Source: Pseudoxanthomonas sp. | Lineage (GTDB): Bacteria > Pseudomonadota > Gammaproteobacteria > Xanthomonadales > Xanthomonadaceae | Reading direction: 5' to 3' | DNA: 40,328 bases | Assembly (NCBI RefSeq): GCF_024710765.1 | Contig: NZ_JANJUE010000009.1 | Span: 1 to 40,328 of the forward strand | Part shown: piece by piece, positions 8,539 through 17,460 of the stretch | Numbering within the stretch: position 1 is the first letter of the stretch | How the letters are laid out: each line of letters begins with the position of its first letter | Made by a program: the position numbers and the translations under genes | The notes under the pieces: generated by a model | Told to the model about the DNA's origin: nothing | Seen by the model: the letters and a program-made list of their open reading frames with translations, nothing else | The model's database searches: none

Positions 8539-9441
8539 TCATGTGGTGCCGCCGCCGCGGATTTCGCCGAGGACCTTGGAAAACATCGAGATGAACTGGG
8601 TCGCCGCCTTGGACGGTGGCCGGTCCTCCAGGTACACGCATTGCACGTTGAAGCGCAGCGGGGGCGCGAACGGGCGGAAGTCCATCGTGTCGTCGACGCT
8701 GGCGCGCGCGGTGAATTCATCCACCACCGCCATGCCCGCGCCGCAGCGGGTCAGCGCGGCGGCCACGTAGAACGTCTGGTTGGAAACCACTTCGCGCACG
8801 CTGATGCTCTGGCGCTGGATTTCGCGATTGAACAGTTCGCCGACCGGGCCGCCCATGGTCAGGCCCACCATGTCCTGGCCATCGAGCTGCTTGAGCGAAA
8901 CGCGCTCGGCGACGTGCGGCATGCTGTCCTTGCGGAACAACAGGGTCAGTTCCGCGCTATCGAGGTCGCGCCGGCGGACGCGGGGATGCGAAGGCGGGTC
9001 GTAGGCGATGGCGATGTCGCAGGTGCGTTCGTACAACGATTCGAACAGGGCATCGTGGTGCAGCGTCTGCACCTCGAAGGTCGCGTCGGGGTATTGCTTG
9101 CGGAAACGCGCGATGGCCAGTGGCGCGGCGTGCAAGCCCAGGGAAGGCACGACCGCCAGCCGGATGTGGCTGGCCGTGAGGCTGCGCAGGTTGCCGACGG
9201 TCTTCTGCAGTGACGTCAGGCGGTTGAACACTTCCGAGACTTCGATGAACAACGCGTGCGCTTCGTCGGTGGCGATCAATCGCCCGCGCACCAGCCGGAA
9301 CAGCTCCAGCCCAAGCTGCTGCTGGGTATGGTGCAGCACCTTGCTCACCGATGGCTGCGAGACGTGCAGTGACCGCGCCGCCGCGCTGATCGAGCCGGTG
9401 GTGTAGACGGCGTGGAAGACTTCGATCTGTCGAAAACGCAT
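8539..9441 (-). CDS. LysR-family regulator, candidate D-glutamate/gamma-glutamyl regulon controller
   Basis: A 300-residue LysR protein. The HTH spans about residues 3-60 (GSISAAARSLHVSQPSVSKVLHH), followed by a periplasmic-binding-like effector domain to about residue 290. It lies 60 bp downstream of ggt on the same strand, so it is probably cotranscribed. A LysR-type palindrome at 11344-11360 lies upstream of ggt, and three related sites lie before the M23, TonB and dgcN genes. I infer that this protein binds them all and may correspond to the LysR regulator (DgcR) described for D-glutamate catabolism, but sequence alone does not prove either point. Confidence 0.93.
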   Translation of the reverse strand: MRFRQIEVFHAVYTTGSISAAARSLHVSQPSVSKVLHHTQQQLGLELFRLVRGRLIATDEAHALFIEVSEVFNRLTSLQKTVGNLRSLTASHIRLAVVPSLGLHAAPLAIARFRKQYPDATFEVQTLHHDALFESLYERTCDIAIAYDPPSHPRVRRRDLDSAELTLLFRKDSMPHVAERVSLKQLDGQDMVGLTMGGPVGELFNREIQRQSISVREVVSNQTFYVAAALTRCGAGMAVVDEFTARASVDDTMDFRPFAPPLRFNVQCVYLEDRPPSKAATQFISMFSKVLGEIRGGGTT

Positions 9442-9501
9442 GCTTTTTCCGAAGAAGGACTGGATGCCAGTATCGCCGTCGCGTCCGGCGATGTCCCGTG
9501 C

Positions 9502-11238
9502 CTAGAGTCCTGCCGCGACGCCCTCTCGGCGCGGATCGGCGGCGCCGGCCAGCTTGCCGTCGCGCCATTCCACGCCATGCAGGCCCGAATCCTCGCCCGA
9601 CCCGGCGACGATGTCGACGCCCAGCTTCGACAACGCCTCGCGCAGGCCGGGTGCAAAGGCATCGGCTTCGCCGTTGAAGTTCTTCCCGCGCGCGACGAGG
9701 TTTGGCAACGCGACCGCCTGTTGCAACGGCATTTCCCAGTACAGCCAGCCGACCAGGGTCTTGGCCACGTAGGCGGGAATGGCGTTGCCGCCGGGTGAAC
9801 CGAGCGCACCGACCAGGCGGCCCTCTTGGTCGAGCACGATCACCGGCGACATCGACGAACGCGGGCGCTTGCCCGGCGCGATCGCGTTGGCCGCGCCGGC
9901 GGCCTCGCCCCATGAAAAGTCGGTCAACTGGTTGTTCAGGAACATGCCGCCGACCGTGCGCCCCGAACCGAAGAATGATTCGATGGTCGTGGTCATCGAG
10001 ACCGCGTTGCCCGCCGCATCCACCACCACCAGGTGGCTGGTGCCGGCGGGCTCGTCGGTGGCGTCGCCACCACGCCAGGGCGCGCCACCGGGTTCACCAT
10101 GCAGGGGCGGCCTGGCGGCGGCATGCGAGCCGATCAGTGCCCGCCGCGCGGAGATGTAATCCGGCGCGAGCAAACCGTCGACGGGCACGTCGACGAAGCC
10201 TGGGTCGCCGACGTAATGGTCGCGGTCGGCATAGGCGAGTCGACTGGCTTCGGCGAACAACAGCCACGCGCGGGGATCGTCCGGGCCGCGGTCGGCGATG
10301 TCGGTGCCGTCGAGGATCATCATCAGCTGCAGCAAGCCCACTCCGCTGGCCGGCGGCGGTGGCACGCAGACCGTGTAGACGCGCAATGGGCGGCAGATCG
10401 GGGCAGTGTGTTCGGCGACCTGCTGCTGGAGGTCTTCCGCGGTGACGCGGGCTCCGTTCGGCGCCTCGGCCAAGCGCGCGATGAGCGCGTCAGCGAGCGG
10501 ACCGGTGCGCAGAGCCTCGGCGCCACGCGCGGCCACCACGCGAAGGCTTTCCGCATAGGCGGGATTGCGGAAGGTGTCCCCGGGCTGCAACTGCGTGCCG
10601 TCTTCGCGCGCAAACATCGCCTTCACGTCTGGCGCCGACGCTTGCGGGAACGTGCCGGCGATGTGCCGGTGCATGCGCGGCGTCACCGCGAAACCCTGTT
10701 CGGCGCGTCGCTCGGCCGCACCGAACAGGCCCGACCATGCCAGCCTGCCGTGCGCCGCGTGGGCCATGGCCAGCGCCGGCAAGGTACCGGGCACGCCGGT
10801 CGCGTGGCCGCTGAGCATCGCGTCGCCGCGCGACAACGGTCGGCCTTCGGCATCGTTGAACATCCCGGGTCCGGCGGAGGCCGGCGCGCGCTCGCGGCCG
10901 ATGTAGCTGTCGACGCGCCCGGAGGTGGCGTCGTAATGCAACAGGATCGCCCCGCCCATCAGGCCGGAGCTCTGCGGTTCGACCAGGCCCAGCATCGCCT
11001 GTACCGCAACCGCGGCATCGATCGCGCTGCCACCGCGCCGCAGCACGTCCAGCCCGGCTTCCGTGGCCAGCGGATGCGCGCTGGCAACGAAACCGGTGGT
11101 GGCCGGGGCTGGCGGGACCGCGGACGCCGACGGCACGACGGGGGGGCGTGCGCCACCGGCACAGGCGGCGAGGGTGGAGAGCGCGACCGCAACGAGCAAT
11201 CCGTGCAGTGCGCGGGGGAGGTTGGAAGTGAAGGCCAT
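9502..11238 (-). CDS. ggt: Gamma-glutamyltransferase, lipoprotein form
   Basis: A 578-residue gamma-glutamyltranspeptidase/hydrolase that cleaves gamma-glutamyl bonds outside the cytoplasm. ATG 11238 places a lipoprotein signal at residues 8-26 (LSTLAAC, C26 lipidated); a longer in-frame start at 11289 is less likely. The proenzyme cuts itself before the nucleophile T400 (PAGTSHLVVVDAAGN). Other family marks are GRERAP near residue 115, the PRSSMSP segment and the LGSPGGN oxyanion region. The large and small subunits would be about 375 and 179 residues after signal removal. It probably heads an operon with the downstream lysR. A second, divergent ggt lies 6 kb away. Confidence 0.95.
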   Translation of the reverse strand: MAFTSNLPRALHGLLVAVALSTLAACAGGARPPVVPSASAVPPAPATTGFVASAHPLATEAGLDVLRRGGSAIDAAVAVQAMLGLVEPQSSGLMGGAILLHYDATSGRVDSYIGRERAPASAGPGMFNDAEGRPLSRGDAMLSGHATGVPGTLPALAMAHAAHGRLAWSGLFGAAERRAEQGFAVTPRMHRHIAGTFPQASAPDVKAMFAREDGTQLQPGDTFRNPAYAESLRVVAARGAEALRTGPLADALIARLAEAPNGARVTAEDLQQQVAEHTAPICRPLRVYTVCVPPPPASGVGLLQLMMILDGTDIADRGPDDPRAWLLFAEASRLAYADRDHYVGDPGFVDVPVDGLLAPDYISARRALIGSHAAARPPLHGEPGGAPWRGGDATDEPAGTSHLVVVDAAGNAVSMTTTIESFFGSGRTVGGMFLNNQLTDFSWGEAAGAANAIAPGKRPRSSMSPVIVLDQEGRLVGALGSPGGNAIPAYVAKTLVGWLYWEMPLQQAVALPNLVARGKNFNGEADAFAPGLREALSKLGVDIVAGSGEDSGLHGVEWRDGKLAGAADPRREGVAAGL

Positions 11239-11343
11239 GAACGCGGGTCCCCGGTGGAACGGATATGCGCGTCGGCGGGTGACGCGCATGCGACAGGGTA
11301 TCTCCGTCGTCGCGCGCGCACCCGACCTTTTGATGAGGTCCAG

Positions 11344-11360
11344 GATAGCCCGGGGTTATG
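11344..11360. promoter_or_regulatory. LysR-type operator before ggt-lysR
   Basis: GATAGCCCGGGGTTATG has the same layout as three other sites in the window (six-base arms, five-base centre, T-N11-A). It is the weakest copy: the arms differ from a perfect palindrome at the outer base and at one inner base. It lies 106 bp upstream of the ggt start, where a LysR regulator binding its own operon would be expected. Confidence 0.55.
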
Positions 11361-11553
11361 GCATGAATCTTCCGCCGACGCGTCCCGCGATTGCAGGACG
11401 CGTGCAGTGTTCTCCAGCGGATTCATGGGGCGAGGTGCTTTCCACCACCTGCCCCGGGCCCGTCATCGACAATGATGCGGGACAGCGATCGCCGGCCATG
11501 GGAGGTCCGTGGCGGACGCGGCCTGCCCCAAGCCGTCGTTTGTGAACCGGAGT

Positions 11554-11571
11554 GCCCATCCCATGATGGGC
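11554..11571 (-). terminator. Hairpin terminator candidate after the D,D-carboxypeptidase gene
   Basis: GCCCATC-CCAT-GATGGGC is a perfect 7-bp stem with a 4-base loop, 10 bp beyond the carboxypeptidase stop codon. No T-run follows on the minus strand, so it may be only a 3'-end stabilising stem. Confidence 0.42.
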
Positions 11572-11581
11572 CTGGGCGGGT

Positions 11582-12502
11582 TCAGTGAGCTTGTACCGGA
11601 ACGATCTGCTTCCATGCCCAACGGAAAAGGTCCTTGCTGTCCGTGAAGCGGGATTGGTCCGAGGAGGAGCCCAGGGTGACGACGATGAGGCGCCTGCCCG
11701 CATGGGTCCCGCTGGCCACCAGGCAGTTCTCGGCCAACTTCGTACTGCCGGTCTTGATGCCGTCGTAGCCGTCGATTTCCAGGAGACGATTGGTGTTCGC
11801 CCAGGCCAGCCGACGCAGGCTGCCGTCCGGTAGATGGACCCTGATGGCCTTGTCCGTGGTGGCCACCACTTCGCGGAACAAAGGGTGCTTGCGGGCGGCC
11901 ACCGCCAGGGTGACGAGGTCGCGGGCGGTGGTGGTTCGATCCTCCGGGGTGCCCCCGTCCCCGTAGGGGCTGCGGTAGTGCGTACCGTTCATGCCAAGCC
12001 GCCTGGCCGTGCGATTCATCTCCGCGATGAAATTCACGCGCGTTGCGTTGGCCTCCGTCTTGGCGTTTTCCGGAGTCTCGTCGCCGGGCGCCGCAAGGCG
12101 CGCATTGAAATGCTCGGCAAAGGCGTTGCCCATGTCGTTGCCCGACGGCAGCATCAGGGCATACAGACCGTCGCGGATCCCGATTTTCTCGCCTTGCCTG
12201 AGTCCGGCAATGGAGCCGGTGGTGGATGCGGCCAGCGGTGAAACCTCTATCTGTTCGTCGAGCACCGCGGCATCCCGGGCCAGTTCCAGGACCACGTAGG
12301 CGGCCATCATCTTGGTGGTGCTCGCCGCCTTGCGTGGTTCATCGGGCAGGTGCGCCCAAAGCAGTTTGCCGCTGTCCGCATCGGCGATGGCCCAGGAACG
12401 GGCGGTGACCACCGGCGGTGCCTCCGGATTTCCCGCCGCGTAGGCGATATTCGCGACGGCCAGCAGGCCGGTGACCAGGGTGACGAAAACGTGTCGGATC
12501 AT
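11582..12502 (-). CDS. Exported D-alanyl-D-alanine carboxypeptidase (S11 family)
   Basis: A 306-residue serine peptidase of the PBP5/PBP6/DacC group, which trims the terminal D-Ala from peptidoglycan stem peptides. The signal peptide covers residues 1-22 (ends AYAAG). The three penicillin-binding motifs are present: S61-T-T-K64, S120-G-N122 and K250-T-G252. At about 306 residues it is shorter than PBP5 and lacks most of the C-terminal beta domain and the amphipathic membrane anchor, so it is probably periplasmic or secreted. The start at 12502 was chosen to expose the signal peptide. It lies 52 bp downstream of the M23 peptidase gene and is probably cotranscribed with it. Confidence 0.92.
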   Translation of the reverse strand: MIRHVFVTLVTGLLAVANIAYAAGNPEAPPVVTARSWAIADADSGKLLWAHLPDEPRKAASTTKMMAAYVVLELARDAAVLDEQIEVSPLAASTTGSIAGLRQGEKIGIRDGLYALMLPSGNDMGNAFAEHFNARLAAPGDETPENAKTEANATRVNFIAEMNRTARRLGMNGTHYRSPYGDGGTPEDRTTTARDLVTLAVAARKHPLFREVVATTDKAIRVHLPDGSLRRLAWANTNRLLEIDGYDGIKTGSTKLAENCLVASGTHAGRRLIVVTLGSSSDQSRFTDSKDLFRWAWKQIVPVQAH

Positions 12503-12554
12503 GTGATTCAGGCTCGTGGGAAACAGGGAAGTGGACGGAAATTCGGGCGAGTGC

Positions 12555-13820
12555 TTATTGCGATCCTGCCGTCTGCCACCCCCGTATCCATCCGATCTGG
12601 CCACTGAACTGGAACTTGTACCAGCCGTTGCGGGTGCCGGTGACGGTGATTCCACTTCCCAGGCCAAGGGTGCCGATGATGGTGGATAGATCGCGCATGT
12701 CCTCGCCGCCGACCACCTGGTTCGCATAGACGGATATGCTGCCCCTTATGACCCTGACGCGGAAGTTGTCCGTCAGGGTGGCGGGTACCCCGACCCAGCC
12801 ATACTTGTTTCCGTAGTAGCCGTTCGAGCACCCGCCCACGTCACTCGCGTTGTCCGACGCGTCGGTGCTTCGGTTGCTCGTGCCGTTGCACCACCACTGC
12901 ACCTTGTACCATTCGCTACCTGAGAAATCGAACCCCGTCAGCAACGTGCCCGCGGGCACCACGCCGATCTCGGGATGCGCGGCGCTTGGGCCTTTTCTGA
13001 TGCTGATGACGCTCGCGCTGGTGACACCGAAGATATTGGATCGGGAAGGGACGGTGGAGGAATGCGTGATCCAGCCCAGGCTGTTGTCAGGCAGCATCAC
13101 CTTGTACGCACCAGCCTGGCTGTCGATGACATCCAGATCGGTCCCGTAGGCAACGGAGCCTGTGATCGTGGACAGGGCGCTCGAGGAGTAGATGCTGGCG
13201 CCCAGGGGTTCCGACACGACCACATCGAACGTTCTGGCCGCTTCCCCCGCCAGGGGCGCCAGTCCGGAGAACACGCCGGGAATGAACTTGCCGTTCTTGA
13301 TCCAGTCGCCCCGGCTGATCGCGGGAATCGACATGAGCTCGCTGGTGGTGCTTCCGTCCGGTGTCCGCCTGATCGAGAAGTGCACGTGGGGACCGCCGAG
13401 ATCCGCGTTTCCAACCCGTCCCACGTAGCCGATCACCGTGCCGCCGCCGGCGGTGGCGTCGACGACGTCGTTGACCTGGACGACCGGCTGCTCGATGAAA
13501 TGGGTATAGCTCGTCGTATACGTGTATCCAGTCCCGGGATGGCTGATGGTGACACTCCATCCGCCGTTGTTGGTATAGGCGACCTTGGTGACGGTGCCGG
13601 ACCGGGCCGGTCGAACGGGCGTGTAATGCGGTGCGGACAAGTCGGCGGTGCCGTTATGGGGCTGGCCGCTTTGATAGGTATCGCTCGTCGCGACCCATCC
13701 ATCGATCGGCCACAGGAATTGCTCTCCGGCACCCGGGTCCGCGGGGACGTGCTGGGAAAAGCATACTGCCGGCCAGGACATCGCCGTCAGTGCAAGTGCG
13801 AGGACGACGCGATTCTTCAT
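12555..13820 (-). CDS. Secreted M23 (LytM) metallopeptidase with SH3b repeats
   Basis: A 421-residue secreted protein. The signal peptide is residues 1-22 (ends CFSQ). The LytM-type zinc peptidase domain covers about residues 33-160, with ligands H55 and D60 (HNGTAD) and H147 in HVH (145-147), plus the family YTHF histidine at 107. The first motif has four residues between H and D, not the more common three. Three SH3b-like units follow, each closing in a GW motif (GWITHSS, GWVGVPA, GWIRGWQ), and would bind cell wall. Such enzymes cut peptide cross-links in peptidoglycan. The start at 13820 exposes the signal peptide. A LysR-type site lies 280 bp upstream. Confidence 0.9.
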   Translation of the reverse strand: MKNRVVLALALTAMSWPAVCFSQHVPADPGAGEQFLWPIDGWVATSDTYQSGQPHNGTADLSAPHYTPVRPARSGTVTKVAYTNNGGWSVTISHPGTGYTYTTSYTHFIEQPVVQVNDVVDATAGGGTVIGYVGRVGNADLGGPHVHFSIRRTPDGSTTSELMSIPAISRGDWIKNGKFIPGVFSGLAPLAGEAARTFDVVVSEPLGASIYSSSALSTITGSVAYGTDLDVIDSQAGAYKVMLPDNSLGWITHSSTVPSRSNIFGVTSASVISIRKGPSAAHPEIGVVPAGTLLTGFDFSGSEWYKVQWWCNGTSNRSTDASDNASDVGGCSNGYYGNKYGWVGVPATLTDNFRVRVIRGSISVYANQVVGGEDMRDLSTIIGTLGLGSGITVTGTRNGWYKFQFSGQIGWIRGWQTAGSQ

Positions 13821-14099
13821 GGTGTTTCTCCAGTTGTCTGCGCGGGTATCGGGTCGTGCGGTATTCAGATGCTTGCTGGATTTCCTGGCGGTTCTGATCG
13901 AGATTGCTTTGCGGGACCGGCTCCGCCGGACCGGTCGATTTCGATATCGGATCGTGCGCGCTGCAAATGAGGCCAACGCAAGGGTCTGGGATGGCTGGGG
14001 AGAGGCAGGCATACGCGGCAAACTTTCGTGGCCGCGGCGGGAAGAATTTCATCTTCCATCCTGTGTACGCGCTCCGCCATTGAAAAAATGGACGTCGGG

Positions 14100-14116
14100 C
14101 ATAGCATCAGGCTATG
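14100..14116. promoter_or_regulatory. LysR-type operator (M23 side)
   Basis: CATAGCATCAGGCTATG has perfect six-base inverted arms around ATCAG and contains T-N11-A. It differs from the site at 14367 at one base. It lies 280 bp upstream of the M23 peptidase start on the minus strand. Confidence 0.75.
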
Positions 14117-14366
14117 TCATCGTGCCTAGGGCCACGCGTGCGCTTCTCCGCCCGGATCATTGCCGCGGAAACGGCATCCTTCGCGCCCATCCGGCTGCCA
14201 GCGCACGATGGGCTGTCGCCTGCGATGAGCGTCGCATGGGGAAGTGGATGATCGCGTTCGCCGGCGGCACGACGGGAAATGGCCCCCGCAGCTCCAGTAC
14301 AGGAAAACGCGCGGCTGACAAGCTGCGCGGAATCATCGTCCAGGCGCGCTCGTCGATCAGTCCGAC

Positions 14367-14383
14367 CATAGCATAAGGCTATG
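14367..14383. promoter_or_regulatory. LysR-type operator (TonB receptor side)
   Basis: CATAGCATAAGGCTATG has perfect six-base inverted arms and T-N11-A. It lies 147 bp upstream of the TonB receptor start. With the site at 14100 it could allow DNA looping or separate control of the two divergent genes. Confidence 0.75.
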
Positions 14384-14530
14384 GCCTGGCAATGCATTTG
14401 TACTGGTGGCAATGGGGATAACGTCTTAGCGTTCGGCCATGGGAGCAGAAGCTCCAACGAGGCTCGGCCGTGACGCGAAGTGCGGCCGACCGATTCCAAA
14501 TACATTCAAAAACGGTCGGGGGTGGTCGTG

Positions 14531-17332
14531 ATGCGCGGATTGAAGGGTTCAAGGAAACATCTCGGCAACACCCAACCGCGTCGCGCCCGGCTGGCCCGGT
14601 GTTGCCTGATCGCGATGGCGGTGATGTCTGCGGAGACGGCCGCGCAAACCGCACCGGAACAGCCGGTTGGCGATGCGGTGAAGGAAAAGGCCACGGAACT
14701 CGACAGCGTGCAGGTGACCGCGTCCCGGGTCGCGCGCGAAGGCTTCTCGGCGCCCACGCCGACCACCGTGCTCGACCGCGAAGCACTTGACGTGGCCGGC
14801 AATGCCAACATCGCCGATACCATCAACGAGCTGCCTGCGGTGCGGCCGTCGATGACCCACACCAGTACCACCAACAATACCGAGTTCACCGGTGGCAATT
14901 TCATGGACTTGCGTGGTCTTGGCTTCCGTCGCGCGCTTGTGCTGGTCGACGGCAAGCGCTTCACGCCGACCAGTGCGCAGGGCGCGGTCGACATGAACAT
15001 GATTCCGCAGGGCCTGATTTCCAAGGTCGAAGTGGTGACGGGCGGCGCATCCGCGGCCTGGGGTTCCGATGCCATCGCCGGCGTCGCCAACATGGTCTTC
15101 AACCACGACTTCATCGGCCTGAAGGGCACCGTCCAGGCGGGCACGACAACCTACGGCGACCGCAACACCCGCGGGCTGTCGTTGACCTGGGGCAACGAGT
15201 TCGCCGATTCGCGCGGCCATTTCATCATTTCGGCCGACATGGACAAGAACGACGGCATCCGCTGGATGCGCGAACGCAAGTGGGGTGGCTGGAACAAGAT
15301 CGCCAATCCGGCCTATACCGCGACCAATGACGAGCCCCGCCAGTTGCTGGTCTACGGTGGTCGTTCCTCGGCAATGGCTTACGGTGGCCTGATCAACAGC
15401 GGGCCGCTGGCGGGCACCGCCTTCGATGCCAATGGCAATCCGTACCGGTTCACCTACGGCGACCTGCGGACGTCTTCCACCATGCGCGGCGGCGACGGCA
15501 GTGCCGACATCGAGAACCTGCCGTTGCAGGCGCCGGTCGATCGCTATACGGCCTATTCGCGCGCCTCGTTCGATTTCACCGACAAACTCACCGGCTATCT
15601 GGAAGCGTCATGGGGCAAGTCCAGCGGCGTCAGTCCGTCGCTGACCCGCACGGATTCGGGCCTGACCATCCGCCGCGAGAATCCGTTCATCCCGGACGCC
15701 ATCGCCGAGCAGATGGACGACCTGGGATTGGCCTCGATCCGCGTCGGCCGCTACAACCGCGACTACGGCACTTCGATCGTCGATCGCAGCACCGAAACCA
15801 AGCGCGTGGTCGCCGGGCTGGAAGGCGCGTTCGGTGACAGCTGGACCTGGGATGGCTATTACACGGCCGGCAAGACCGCCATCGAGCGCAATACCCGCGA
15901 TCACCGCATCACGGCCCGGCTCGCGCCCGCCGTCGACGCCATTGCCGATCCGGTGACCGGGCAACCAATCTGTCGCAGTGCCGCGGCGCGCGCGGAGGGC
16001 TGCCATCCGATCAACCTGTTCGGCGAACACCAGATGTCGCAGGAATCCCTCGACTACCTGCTGGGCACGGCGTGGACCCGGGTCAAGCTGCGCCAGCAGG
16101 CGGCGGCGTTCAGCCTGCGCGGCGAGCCGTGGACGCTGCCGGCGGGCCCGGTATCGGTCGCCACGGGTGCCGAGTGGCGTCGCGAGACACTGGATCAGGA
16201 TACCGACCCGATGTCGCAGACGCAGGCGTTCGCCACCGGCAACGCACTGCCGTATTCGGGCTCGGAATCCGTCAAGGAGGCATTCGGCGAAGTCGTCGTG
16301 CCGTTGCTCTCCGGCCGCGCCATGGCGAAGAACGTCGAACTCAACCTGGCCGCGCGCATCACCGACTACGGCCTGTCGGGAACGGTGAACACCTGGAAGG
16401 CGGGCCTGACCTGGGCGTTCAACGACGTGTTCCTGCTGCGCGCGGCCAAGTCGCGCGACATCCGCGCGCCTTCGCTCAGCGATATCTATTCGCGGGGCTC
16501 CACCTCGCTGCTCAGCGTGTTCGACCCCCAGCTCAACATCCAGTACCAGGTGAGCAACGTGTCCTCCGGCAACAAGGACCTGGTGCCCGAAGAAGGAGAC
16601 ACGCTGACGGTTGGCATGGTCATCACGCCTAGCGAGGCCTTCGGCTTCTCGCTGGACTACTACGACGTGAAGCTGGACAAGGCGCTGATCACCCTGGCGG
16701 CCGCGGAAACCGTCGAGCGCTGTTACTCGACCCAGCCGCAGTTGTGCGGGCTCCTGGATCGCGACCCGACCACGGGGCGCATTACCGCGGTCCATGTCAC
16801 CCCGCAGAACCTGGAGCAGTTGCACCTGAGCGGCGCCGATTTCGAGGCCACCTGGCGCATCCCCCTGCCCAAGTCGCGCCTGACCCTGCGCAGCCTGATC
16901 TCGTACATCGACACGCTGACCATGGATGACGGCATGACATTGACCCAGATGGCCGGCCAGACCACCCAGCCGACCGTGAGCGGTATCGGTGGCCAGCCAC
17001 ACTGGCGCGGCAGTGTTTCGGCCAGCTATTCCCGTGGCCCGCTCCACTTGAATGCGAGCGCACGCTATGTGGGCGGTGGCGTGATCGACCATACCTACAC
17101 CCACAAGGATCTGAACATCCTCGAACATTCGGGCCGCACCTATCTCGATCTGGGTGCAAGTTACGACTTCATCCGCGACCGTGAAGGCCGCCGGCTCACC
17201 GCGTTCGTCACCATCAAGAATGCGGCCAACAAGGATCCGCCGATCAACGGCGTGGGCGGTTACGCGACCACGCGCGCCTTGTACGACGTGATCGGTCGGC
17301 AGTACCTCGCCGGAATCCGCTTCGGATTCTGA
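14531..17332 (+). CDS. TonB-dependent outer-membrane receptor
   Basis: A 933-residue receptor. After a long, basic signal region ending about residue 40 (SAETAAQ), a TonB-box-like DSVQVTASR precedes the plug domain (about residues 60-190, with LVLVDGKRF and VEVVTGGASAAWGSDAIAGVANMVF). A beta-barrel follows and ends in the aromatic C terminus IRFGF. Length and plug style match the large peptide/oligosaccharide receptors common in Xanthomonadaceae. ATG 14531 follows a GGGGTGG ribosome-binding site; a GTG at 14480 is possible. Two LysR-type operators upstream link it to the glutamate genes. Its cargo may be muropeptides or gamma-glutamyl peptides, which is inference. Confidence 0.93.
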   Translation: MRGLKGSRKHLGNTQPRRARLARCCLIAMAVMSAETAAQTAPEQPVGDAVKEKATELDSVQVTASRVAREGFSAPTPTTVLDREALDVAGNANIADTINELPAVRPSMTHTSTTNNTEFTGGNFMDLRGLGFRRALVLVDGKRFTPTSAQGAVDMNMIPQGLISKVEVVTGGASAAWGSDAIAGVANMVFNHDFIGLKGTVQAGTTTYGDRNTRGLSLTWGNEFADSRGHFIISADMDKNDGIRWMRERKWGGWNKIANPAYTATNDEPRQLLVYGGRSSAMAYGGLINSGPLAGTAFDANGNPYRFTYGDLRTSSTMRGGDGSADIENLPLQAPVDRYTAYSRASFDFTDKLTGYLEASWGKSSGVSPSLTRTDSGLTIRRENPFIPDAIAEQMDDLGLASIRVGRYNRDYGTSIVDRSTETKRVVAGLEGAFGDSWTWDGYYTAGKTAIERNTRDHRITARLAPAVDAIADPVTGQPICRSAAARAEGCHPINLFGEHQMSQESLDYLLGTAWTRVKLRQQAAAFSLRGEPWTLPAGPVSVATGAEWRRETLDQDTDPMSQTQAFATGNALPYSGSESVKEAFGEVVVPLLSGRAMAKNVELNLAARITDYGLSGTVNTWKAGLTWAFNDVFLLRAAKSRDIRAPSLSDIYSRGSTSLLSVFDPQLNIQYQVSNVSSGNKDLVPEEGDTLTVGMVITPSEAFGFSLDYYDVKLDKALITLAAAETVERCYSTQPQLCGLLDRDPTTGRITAVHVTPQNLEQLHLSGADFEATWRIPLPKSRLTLRSLISYIDTLTMDDGMTLTQMAGQTTQPTVSGIGGQPHWRGSVSASYSRGPLHLNASARYVGGGVIDHTYTHKDLNILEHSGRTYLDLGASYDFIRDREGRRLTAFVTIKNAANKDPPINGVGGYATTRALYDVIGRQYLAGIRFGF

Positions 17333-17341
17333 CCCGGGGCG

Positions 17342-17366
17342 AAGGAGGGGCCGGGCGCCCCTCCTT
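17342..17366 (+). terminator. Strong hairpin after the TonB receptor gene
   Basis: AAGGAGGGGC and GCCCCTCCTT form a perfect 10-bp stem around a 5-base loop, 10 bp after the receptor stop. Only three T follow. It could end transcription or reduce read-through into the ggt gene at 17461. Confidence 0.65.
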
Positions 17367-17460
17367 TGCGCTGATTGCAGCGGGAGCTTCTGCGGACGGA
17401 TGCGCCGAAGGGCGCGTGCATGCGGAAGGCCAATAGACGCGACTGTGCGGGGAGACAAAC

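Larger units (their letters stand above)
11239..11581. other. Intergenic region between ggt and the D,D-carboxypeptidase gene
   Basis: It holds the ggt promoter side with the LysR-type operator at 11344-11360 and the carboxypeptidase terminator candidate at 11554-11571. Short open frames here are shadows without domain content. Confidence 0.6.
13821..14530. other. Divergent intergenic region between M23 and TonB receptor genes
   Basis: This 710-bp region separates divergent genes and carries two near-identical LysR-type operators (14100-14116 and 14367-14383) spaced 267 bp apart. Short open frames occur, including one on the minus strand at 14157-14369, but none shows a domain. I treat the region as regulatory or 5'-leader sequence. 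Confidence 0.6.

Noticed and set aside
14157-14369. A 70-codon minus-strand open frame between the two operators
   Set aside because: No domain, no signal peptide and no clear ribosome-binding site; the segment is better explained as regulatory.
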